This document shows, in pieces, positions 1 to 5,307 of a stretch of DNA of 5,307 bases. Origin of the DNA: Candidatus Odinarchaeota archaeon (lineage in GTDB: Archaea > Asgardarchaeota > JAGGXT01); assembly GCA_021162905.1 (NCBI GenBank), contig JAGGXT010000085.1, positions 1 through 5,307 on the forward strand, given 5' to 3'. Both the position numbers and the translations under genes were made by a program. Position 1 is the stretch's first letter, and every line of letters begins with the position of its first letter. The notes under the pieces are model-generated. The model searched no databases. It saw only the letters and a program-made list of their open reading frames with translations, and was not told the DNA's origin.

Positions 1-215
1 ACAAACCCAAAAAGAATCCAAAAAGCAATGAAGTATATTTGAGTGTTATGATGCGCTAAGATTTCAAAATAAGATAAAATATCTCCAAATAAAGCTGTTT
101 TGTAGTAATCTAAAACTGTTAGTTCAATATAATTTAGCATATCGAATATGAATGCGAGAATTAATATGACTAATATACCTAGTAGCCCTAAGTATATACT
201 CTTACTCATTTTCAT
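1..215 (-). CDS. N-terminal part of an unrecognised membrane protein, cut by the window edge
   Basis: An open frame runs from ATG at 215 to the left edge without a stop (71 complete codons). The start codon overlaps the kinase stop in an ATGA arrangement. A GGATGG element at 219-224 lies 3 bases before this ATG and 9 bases before a second in-frame ATG at 209, so either Met could be the start. The protein begins MKMSKSIYLGLLGILVIL: a short basic end and then a hydrophobic helix at about residues 6-24, which could be a membrane anchor or uncleaved signal. A more polar stretch with a His-His-Asn (55-57) follows, and a second hydrophobic segment begins near residue 60. I do not recognise the family. 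Translational coupling to the kinase places it in the same operon, so it may serve the same substrate. A second transport component is possible but nothing visible proves it. Confidence 0.65.
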   Translation of the reverse strand, partial: MKMSKSIYLGLLGILVILILAFIFDMLNYIELTVLDYYKTALFGDILSYFEILAHHNTQIYFIAFWILFGF

Positions 216-1711
216 TTACCATCCTTTTCAAGTTTTGATAAATCACAAAATAGGTCCTTAACCCTTGGATATAGTTCTTTAAAAATATTATAGAGTGATT
301 TATACTTTTCATGCAGTGAATTATCTGGAACTATATTTTTCTCTATTTTTACCATGCAGTCAGCAGCATCTGAAACGTTTTTAAACACTTTAGATGCAAC
401 AGCAGCCTGAATTGCCGCACCTAATACTGTTGTGTCTAATACTTTCGGTATTTTCACGGTTTTTCCAATAACATTAGCAATTATTTGGGGCCAGATAATA
501 CTTCTGGCTCCATTTCCGCTCAAAATAGCTTCCTTTACAGGAATTCCTTTCCCCTCAAAGATAGATATCAGCTGGTATAGAGAGAATGCGATACCCTCTA
601 GAATTGCACGAGCAAAATGACTTCTTCTGTGATTCAAAGTAATTCCGAAAAAGATACCCCGTGCCATGGGATCGTTAATGGGTGAGCGCTCGCCTGAAAG
701 ATAAGGAAGAAATAACAAACCTTCGGAACCAGGAGGTATATTTTTTGCTTCTAAATCAAGAATTTCATACGCACTCTTACCGAGCTGAGCACTTACACTC
801 TTTTCAATTTCTCCAAAAACATCTCTAAACCAGCGATAAGCATTTCCTCCACTGTTAGAAATTCCTGCAACATACCATTTATTGGAGATCATATTATAAT
901 TGCAGAAAAAGCGATTTTTATCATCAAAAACAGGCTCTGGTATGCAGACGTCAATGGTTAAAGAAGTTCCTAAAACTACTGAAGCCTTGTAATCTTTGAC
1001 AGTTCCAGTTCCGAAAAGGGAGGAAATTCCATCTACACAACCAGCGGTTACTGGGATTTCCTCATGTACTCCTAGGATTTCTCTAATTTCTGGCTTTAGT
1101 GTCCCAGCAAAGCAGGAGGATAAAACTTCTTCTGGGAGTTTTATAGAAGATAAGTTATGGGTCTCTATTAGCTCTTTAACTAAATCAAATTCATCAATCT
1201 TGAAAATTTTTCCTCGAACATACTTGCCAGTTAAAAAGAACACTATGAAATCGCTTGCCTTTTCAAAAAACATCCTAGTGCTTTGAATAGTCCCCTTTTC
1301 ATTCCTGGTTACCCATAAAAATTTTGATGACAACGATGAAGGAGTTGCTGGGAAATTATATTCTTTCTGAATCTCTTTTGCTTCATCAGCCGCCCGCCCA
1401 TCCATCCAAATGATAGCATTTCTTAGAACTTTACCATTTTGGTCTGTGAGTACAAGTGAGGGGGCTTGCCCTGTAACTCCAATTCCTCCTATATCTTTAA
1501 AGGATATCTTTTTCTTCACAATAAAATTACACAGCTCTTTGAGAGCTCTTAGTACGCCATTTATCCAGTCTTGTGTTTTTTGTTCAAAATAAGAGGGATG
1601 CTCTGAGAGGATGGAGTATTCAACACTTTTACTAAATATTTGTTGTCCATTCTCAGAGAATAAAGAAACTTTTGTTGCTGTGGTTCCCACATCGATTCCA
1701 ATGAAGTACAT
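212..1711 (-). CDS. FGGY-family carbohydrate kinase (xylulokinase-like, substrate unknown)
   Basis: Predicted cytoplasmic ATP-dependent kinase that phosphorylates a sugar, polyol or similar molecule; 499 residues, the usual FGGY length. The N-terminal actin-like domain opens with the phosphate-binding loop GIDVGTTATK (5-14) and has IWMDGRA (101-107). The C-terminal domain carries the catalytic-base region AGCVDG with Asp227, the ATP-binding VLGTS (246-250), PYLSGERSPINDP (336-348), and an FGGY signature from Gly352 to Glu372 with G-x-F-x-G-I and A-I-L-E. The SGNGARS (398-404) adenine-site loop is also present. Xylulokinases have GQMHG where this has GQAPS (81-85), and the loop after LTGKYV (161-166) is about seven residues shorter than in E. 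coli XylB as I recall it. The xylulokinase name is therefore unsafe. Start: ATG at 1711 has a GAGGG Shine-Dalgarno (1718-1722) six bases upstream, partly overlapping the ecfT stop. Sitting directly behind ecfT, it probably phosphorylates what the transporter imports. Confidence 0.93.
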   Translation of the reverse strand: MYFIGIDVGTTATKVSLFSENGQQIFSKSVEYSILSEHPSYFEQKTQDWINGVLRALKELCNFIVKKKISFKDIGGIGVTGQAPSLVLTDQNGKVLRNAIIWMDGRAADEAKEIQKEYNFPATPSSLSSKFLWVTRNEKGTIQSTRMFFEKASDFIVFFLTGKYVRGKIFKIDEFDLVKELIETHNLSSIKLPEEVLSSCFAGTLKPEIREILGVHEEIPVTAGCVDGISSLFGTGTVKDYKASVVLGTSLTIDVCIPEPVFDDKNRFFCNYNMISNKWYVAGISNSGGNAYRWFRDVFGEIEKSVSAQLGKSAYEILDLEAKNIPPGSEGLLFLPYLSGERSPINDPMARGIFFGITLNHRRSHFARAILEGIAFSLYQLISIFEGKGIPVKEAILSGNGARSIIWPQIIANVIGKTVKIPKVLDTTVLGAAIQAAVASKVFKNVSDAADCMVKIEKNIVPDNSLHEKYKSLYNIFKELYPRVKDLFCDLSKLEKDGK

Positions 1712-1717
1712 ATTTTT

Positions 1718-1722
1718 CCCTC
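1718..1722 (-). promoter_or_regulatory. Shine-Dalgarno deciding the kinase start
   Basis: The minus strand reads GAGGG, six bases before the kinase ATG, and overlaps the TGA stop of ecfT. This supports the ATG at 1711, which also places the family phosphate-binding loop at its usual position five residues into the protein. Confidence 0.65.
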
Positions 1723-2551
1723 AGATAAGACCAACATTATAGAAGATTAGATAGTATATTCCTATCGAAAATAATAGAACTGAAAGTACTGACAATACTA
1801 TATCCGCTATAGAGAACTTGAATTCATGTATAGGTGTCATTTTTCCTGCCATGAAACCTCTTATTTGCGCCGAGATCGATACTTCATCAATTGTTGCAAC
1901 TACGCTACTAACCAGAGGATAAACAATCGGACCTAGACTCTTAAATAGTTTGACAGGATTCCTAGAGCCTATTTCCCAACCACGAAGTTTTTGAGCATTG
2001 AATATATTATTAACGGTTCTCCACATGTATGGAACAAACTTGTATGCCGTCATGACAACATATATTGCAGCTCCTGGAACCTTTAACCTCGTAAAGAGAT
2101 CGATTAACTCACTCACTGAGGTTGTATAGATAAATGTATACGTTAAAAGCATTAATATAGCTAGTCTAAAAATTGTTGCCAGTCCCCAACACAAACCACC
2201 ATAGGTCAAACCAAATGAACCAATAAGCGGAATTTCAAATCTAAGAACGTAATATGCTGCTAATTCCCTTGGAAGCACTTTAAAGAGTTCTGGATTTGTT
2301 TGAACTACTGATAATGCTATTGTAAGAGGAAGGCTTCCAACGACGAAAACACCTAATGGTGCAAACCAACTTTTCGGAACTCTCGCTATAATGACAAGAA
2401 TGGCAGCTATTATAAATATCAAACTTAAACATCTAAGATCCCAATAAAATCCTGCGAGTGTCATCGCTAAACCGAACATTAATACCTTCGTTAATGGATT
2501 TAATTTATGTATTGGGGTATCAGCATATTGATATTCCAACCATACAGGCAT
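1721..2551 (-). CDS. ecfT: ECF transporter transmembrane coupling protein EcfT
   Basis: Membrane scaffold of an energy-coupling factor importer; it links the ATPase to the S component. The 276 residues are typical of the family. Near the N-terminus is the hallmark HKLNPLTKVL (15-24; family pattern roughly h-x-L-x-P-x-x-K). Several hydrophobic spans follow at about 24-37, 42-57, 64-81, 119-143 and 160-175, with a last one near 248-270. The long cytoplasmic coupling region holds two Arg-Gly motifs that dock into the ATPase grooves: AQKLRG (186-191) and AQIRG (228-232). Both keep the Arg-Gly pair; the usual Ala before the Arg is Leu in the first and Ile in the second. The ATG immediately follows the TAG of the ATPase gene with no gap, and a strong GGGAGGGTG Shine-Dalgarno (2558-2566) lies inside the end of that gene, six bases before the start. 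The tight arrangement fits matched production of the A and T parts. Confidence 0.94.
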   Translation of the reverse strand: MPVWLEYQYADTPIHKLNPLTKVLMFGLAMTLAGFYWDLRCLSLIFIIAAILVIIARVPKSWFAPLGVFVVGSLPLTIALSVVQTNPELFKVLPRELAAYYVLRFEIPLIGSFGLTYGGLCWGLATIFRLAILMLLTYTFIYTTSVSELIDLFTRLKVPGAAIYVVMTAYKFVPYMWRTVNNIFNAQKLRGWEIGSRNPVKLFKSLGPIVYPLVSSVVATIDEVSISAQIRGFMAGKMTPIHEFKFSIADIVLSVLSVLLFSIGIYYLIFYNVGLI

Positions 2552-4318
2552 CTAGGACACCCTCCCTAAGTTTGCTTCAATAAATTCAATCATCTCCTCG
2601 ATTGTAAGAATTGCTATATTATCAGAATCCCCTAAGAATTGAAAGCCTAGTTGAGCAATCTGTGGTGGTTTAATAAAAGCCTTCTCAAGAACATCTTTTC
2701 TTGAAAAAACTAATCGGGTTGGCCCATCAAGCAGTATTCTTCCCTCATACATCACAATAACTCTCTTACAAAATTCTGCTACTAATTTCATATCATGCGT
2801 AATGATTATTATCGTATGTCCTTGTTGATTTAAATGTTTCAAGACTTCCATTACTCGCTTACTAGACTCGCTATCTAGTCCCGTGGTTGGCTCATCAATA
2901 ATGATATGCTTCGGCTTAATAGTAAAAATAGATGCTATCGCTAAAATTGTTTTAATATTCCTAGGTAAGCCAATAATATAATCCTCTTTATAATCTTCAA
3001 GGCCGAAGAGCTTTAACATTTCATCTATACGACTCTCAATAACATCTTCAGGAAATCCTAGCATTTTAGGACCATATGCCATTTCCTCGTAGACCGTTTT
3101 GCTAAATAATTGATTATCTGGATTTTGAAAAACATAGTTGACATGTGTTATTATTTGCTTAAGAGGAGTTGTTTTAACATCGAGCCCATCTACCAAAACT
3201 ACACTATTTGGATCGTTGCTTTTAAGAAGTCCAACAATATTTAAGGCTAGAGTAGTTTTTCCTGAACCGTTCTGACCAATAAGCCCTACCATCTCTCCTG
3301 GCATTATTTTCAAGGAGATGTCCTTGAGAGCTTGAACGCCCCCCTCATATGTGAAACTTAAATTTTTTACAAGAATAGCGGGTTTCTCAGTACTTGTTAT
3401 AATAGATTTATAACTCTTTAACTCACTATCTATCTTATTTTTAAATTTCTCAGTAACTTTTATATTGTTTGAGTTCATGCCTAATGATCTAAGAATTTCT
3501 ATAGCTTCTTCTAAGGTTACAGGAACTTTAATATTAGGAGATATTCTTTTTCTCATCTCAAAAGCCAAATCAGTTACTTGAGGAAGTTTAACCCCCACTT
3601 TTTCAACCAACTCATTACTTAAAACCTCATCAGTAGGACCATCTAATAGGACTTCTCCGTTATTCATTAAAATTACTCTATTAACAAAATAAGGTATCAC
3701 CTCTATATCGGGTCCAGACTCTGTAATTATAAGCGTCATATTTCGTTGTTTAGTTATGCTTTTAATAACTTCTAAAACTTGATACTTGCCTACTGGATCT
3801 AACATAGAAAGAGGCTCATCCAATGCAATTATATCTGGCTGCATAGCCATTATTCCTGCAATAGCTAGGCTTTGTTGTTGCCCTCCAGATAACTCATTTG
3901 GATTTCTTCTCTCTAAGCCTTTTAGACGAGTTGCCTCAAGTGCAAAATCAACTCTTCTTAAAATCTCTTCCTTGTCGAGGCCTAAGTTAGAGGGACCAAA
4001 GGCAACATCCTCCATAACTGTTAAAGCAAATGTTTGAGTTGCAGGATTTTCAAGAACGATCCCTACATGTTGAGCTAGTTCCGATATCGTTTTTTTCGAT
4101 ACGTCTATGCCATTAATATAAAGCTCTCCTTCTCGCTTACCGGGGAATTCGTAAGGAACAAGGCCATTAAGCGCTTTTAGTAAAGTACTTTTACCAGCAC
4201 CAATAGGACCTATTATTGCAACAGACTCTCCTTTATTGATCTTGAGATTTATGTTCTTTAGAGCTGGTTTTTTTCGACCTAAATAAGTAAACGAGAAGTC
4301 TCTAAATTCAACGGACAT
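2552..4318 (-). CDS. ecfA: Fused two-domain ECF ATPase (EcfA-EcfA' type)
   Basis: Cytoplasmic ATPase that powers the ECF importer; 588 residues hold two nucleotide-binding domains in one chain, so one polypeptide replaces the EcfA/EcfA' pair. Domain 1 (about 1-240) has Walker A GPIGAGKST (37-45), signature LSGGQ (143-147), Walker B IIALDEP (163-169) and D-loop SMLD. Its Q-loop position is Glu90 and its H-loop position is Glu200. Domain 2 (about 314-545) has Walker A GQNGSGKTT (348-356), Q-loop Gln398, Walker B HIIIDEP (471-477) and H-loop His508. Its signature is LPRNI (451-455) instead of LSGGQ. Each domain is followed by a similar tail of about 37 residues (244-280 and 550-586), and a Lys-rich linker (about 281-314) joins the halves. 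The pairing predicts one consensus ATP site (domain 2 Walker motifs with domain 1 signature) and one degenerate site. Start: ATG at 4318, with an in-frame stop four codons upstream; GGAGG at 4331-4335 sits a rather long 12 bases away. Confidence 0.95.
   Translation of the reverse strand: MSVEFRDFSFTYLGRKKPALKNINLKINKGESVAIIGPIGAGKSTLLKALNGLVPYEFPGKREGELYINGIDVSKKTISELAQHVGIVLENPATQTFALTVMEDVAFGPSNLGLDKEEILRRVDFALEATRLKGLERRNPNELSGGQQQSLAIAGIMAMQPDIIALDEPLSMLDPVGKYQVLEVIKSITKQRNMTLIITESGPDIEVIPYFVNRVILMNNGEVLLDGPTDEVLSNELVEKVGVKLPQVTDLAFEMRKRISPNIKVPVTLEEAIEILRSLGMNSNNIKVTEKFKNKIDSELKSYKSIITSTEKPAILVKNLSFTYEGGVQALKDISLKIMPGEMVGLIGQNGSGKTTLALNIVGLLKSNDPNSVVLVDGLDVKTTPLKQIITHVNYVFQNPDNQLFSKTVYEEMAYGPKMLGFPEDVIESRIDEMLKLFGLEDYKEDYIIGLPRNIKTILAIASIFTIKPKHIIIDEPTTGLDSESSKRVMEVLKHLNQQGHTIIIITHDMKLVAEFCKRVIVMYEGRILLDGPTRLVFSRKDVLEKAFIKPPQIAQLGFQFLGDSDNIAILTIEEMIEFIEANLGRVS
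2558..2566 (-). promoter_or_regulatory. Strong Shine-Dalgarno for ecfT inside the end of the ATPase gene
   Basis: The minus strand reads GGGAGGGTG, six bases before the ecfT ATG. It is among the strongest anti-16S matches in the window and sits within the last codons of the ATPase gene, whose TAG directly abuts the ATG. It fixes the ecfT start and suggests that ribosomes can load or re-initiate efficiently at this junction. Confidence 0.7.
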
Positions 4319-4347
4319 TATTTTTTCTATCCTCCACTACTCATTAC

Positions 4348-4356
4348 TATTTAAAG
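4348..4356 (-). promoter_or_regulatory. Candidate TATA box for the ATPase-T-kinase transcription unit
   Basis: Minus-strand CTTTAAATA matches the archaeal TATA-box style and has the same TTTAAATA core as the element before the S gene. A start site about 25 bases downstream would fall near 4327, only about 9 bases before the ATPase ATG and past the GGAGG at 4331-4335, giving a nearly leaderless message. An alternative TTTTTATATA at about 4371-4380 would put the start near 4350 and keep the Shine-Dalgarno in the message. I cannot decide between them. Confidence 0.4.
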
Positions 4357-4360
4357 ATTG

Positions 4361-4403
4361 CACAAAATAATATATAAAAATAATAAAAAATAAAAATAAA
4401 ACT
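4361..4403 (-). terminator. T-rich tract after the S-component gene, probable archaeal terminator
   Basis: Starting three bases after the S-component stop, the minus strand reads as successive T runs (TTTT, TTTTT, TTTTTT, TTTTT) broken by single A residues. No clear hairpin precedes them. Archaeal RNA polymerase commonly terminates at such U-rich tracts without a stem-loop. Termination may be partial, which would leave some readthrough into the ATPase gene. The same AT-rich run could also contribute to the downstream promoter. Confidence 0.45.
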
Positions 4404-4406
4404 CCG

Positions 4407-5213
4407 TTACTTTTCAAGCATATATCTTGTTAACGTAGAGAGATATAAGCTCTCACCAATTATTACTCCAAAGATTATTGATACTATGGAAGTGGGGTAC
4501 CAAGTAGCCATAGAAATTACAATCTTTGCAACAACACCTTCCCATGGATATCTTGGAATTCCTTCTACGATGAATAAAGCAAACCAGTGTATGAAGATCA
4601 TTAATGGTATAAGTACGATCCAGTACTTAACAACCTCCTCTATCTTTATAATTTTCTTTTTTCTCACAACAGACCAATAAATTGAGGCGTTTATAGCCCA
4701 TACGCTTGCGTCCCATAAAGCGAATTCAAGTATTGTGTATGGAGTTACCCATGGTACACCGCCAAGTAAATATCTAATAAATGCACCAACGAATACAGCA
4801 CCAAATGTTATTATGGGTCCAAAGTATACTGCAGAAATTGATGTCACTAATGCAGCAAGGTCTACTCCGACATTCCATCCAATACCAAGAATTGCATAGA
4901 GAGCTGCCATTACACCCATTGCTGATAATGTCCAAGGAGACAATGGCTTATACTCCTGTCCCTTAACATATTTGCCTATTGGCGCAAGCCATTCTGGGTG
5001 TTTCATGAACCATATGATTCCAGCAATAGCGCTTAAGACTAAACCAAAAATGACATTTAAGTATGTTAAAGCCCATCTTATTGGGGAATCAGCAACTCCT
5101 AGTGCAGGTCCCCAAGGTTGCATTATTAAGTCAGCGATTATTACTATGATCCAACCGATTATCGCTATAATATAATATACTGGTAGTGGAAGTTTGGCTG
5201 CACCTTCTGACAT
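4407..5213 (-). CDS. Probable ECF transporter S component (substrate-binding membrane protein)
   Basis: Predicted integral membrane protein of 268 residues that would bind the transported solute and dock on EcfT. The identification rests on the operon (next to a complete A-A'-T module) and on a C-terminal core of about 170 residues resembling S components. The core begins at SPWTLSAMG (92-100), whose first helix carries small-residue spacings (Gly100-x3-Ala104, Ala103-x3-Ala107) like the AxxxA contact motif for EcfT. Hydrophobic spans follow at about 117-150, 158-182, 196-216 and 228-255. An Arg-Lys-Lys-Lys run (184-187) probably marks a cytoplasmic loop. Before the core lies an N-terminal extension of about 90 residues with two more hydrophobic helices (about 11-31 and 49-69). 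Many S components have six helices and under 220 residues, so this one is long. The substrate cannot be read from sequence; I see no match to BioY, ThiT, RibU or cobalt/nickel types. Start: ATG 5213, with GGTGA/GAGTG elements 4-15 bases upstream. Confidence 0.78.
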   Translation of the reverse strand: MSEGAAKLPLPVYYIIAIIGWIIVIIADLIMQPWGPALGVADSPIRWALTYLNVIFGLVLSAIAGIIWFMKHPEWLAPIGKYVKGQEYKPLSPWTLSAMGVMAALYAILGIGWNVGVDLAALVTSISAVYFGPIITFGAVFVGAFIRYLLGGVPWVTPYTILEFALWDASVWAINASIYWSVVRKKKIIKIEEVVKYWIVLIPLMIFIHWFALFIVEGIPRYPWEGVVAKIVISMATWYPTSIVSIIFGVIIGESLYLSTLTRYMLEK

Positions 5214-5268
5214 AGAATCACTCTCACCATAATTTTTATTCTCTTACCTTTTAAAATACAAACATACT

Positions 5269-5281
5269 TATTTAAACTTTT
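5269..5281 (-). promoter_or_regulatory. BRE and TATA box for the S-component gene
   Basis: The minus strand reads AAAAGTTTAAATA: a purine-rich BRE-like stretch directly followed by the TATA core TTTAAATA (5269-5276). Transcription would be expected to begin about 25 bases downstream, near 5248, leaving a leader of roughly 35 bases that contains the GGTGA/GAGTG ribosome-binding elements. The rest of the leader shows no obvious riboswitch or operator-like inverted repeat. Confidence 0.6.
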
Positions 5282-5307
5282 ATAGATATTTTTTAATTAA
5301 ATGAAAA

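Noticed and set aside
996..1286. A 96-codon open frame on the plus strand inside the kinase gene
   Set aside because: It is antisense to well-conserved kinase coding sequence, has no recognisable domain, and has no convincing promoter or ribosome-binding site. The other plus-strand frames (for example near 432-620, 1410-1592 and 3786-4037) fail for the same reasons.
2954..2968. Frameshift or sequencing error as the cause of the missing LSGGQ in domain 2
   Set aside because: The frame is open and well aligned on both sides with no gap, so a local indel would need an exact compensating one. The matching losses in the opposite domain also suggest a real functional asymmetry.
4319..4347. A five-codon frame (MSSGG) just before the ATPase gene, as a possible leader peptide
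   Set aside because: It is too short and has no codon bias or attenuator-like structure. Its GGAGG is better explained as the ATPase ribosome-binding site, and the predicted transcript may not even include it.
4486..5175. Three short plus-strand frames within the S-component gene
   Set aside because: They mirror the minus-strand membrane gene in other frames; their composition is what antisense reading of hydrophobic codons gives.
5214..5307. Possible vitamin riboswitch in the leader of the S-component gene
   Set aside because: The leader after the predicted start site is only about 35 bases, too short for known vitamin riboswitches, and I see no stem-loop architecture.

Overview
The window is about 5.3 kb of AT-rich DNA, and every gene I can support lies on the minus strand. 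It looks archaeal. The two intergenic spacers carry BRE/TATA-type elements with a TTTAAATA core instead of bacterial -35/-10 boxes, a T-rich tract follows the first gene, Shine-Dalgarno sequences are GGAGG-like, and arginine and isoleucine are often read from AGA/AGG and ATA. I cannot name the lineage from sequence alone; a thermophilic crenarchaeote or a relative is a reasonable guess.

In transcription order (right to left) the layout is as follows. There is a promoter and short leader (5214-5307), then an integral membrane protein that looks like an ECF substrate-binding S component (5213-4407). A spacer of 88 bases holds a T-rich tract and a second promoter. Next come a fused double ATPase of the energy-coupling factor type (4318-2552), an EcfT transmembrane coupling protein (2551-1721), an FGGY-family carbohydrate kinase (1711-212), and the start of a further membrane protein (215 to the left edge). 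The last four genes are packed with gaps of 0 and 9 bases and a 4-base overlap, so they are almost certainly one transcription unit. No stretch longer than 100 bases lacks a gene.

Together the genes encode a complete dedicated (group I-like) ECF importer, S + AA' + T, joined to a cytoplasmic kinase. The natural reading is uptake of a small polyol, sugar or sugar-like vitamin precursor followed by phosphorylation that traps it in the cell. The characterised ECF importers I know of move vitamins, metal ions and related micronutrients, so an FGGY kinase as operon partner is unusual and suggests an unassigned substrate.

Two further points stand out. The fused ATPase is strongly asymmetric: its losses (Q-loop Gln, H-loop His and the partner LSGGQ) all fall in the same composite ATP site. 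The kinase also has non-xylulokinase residues where the substrate should bind and a shortened loop in its N-terminal domain.
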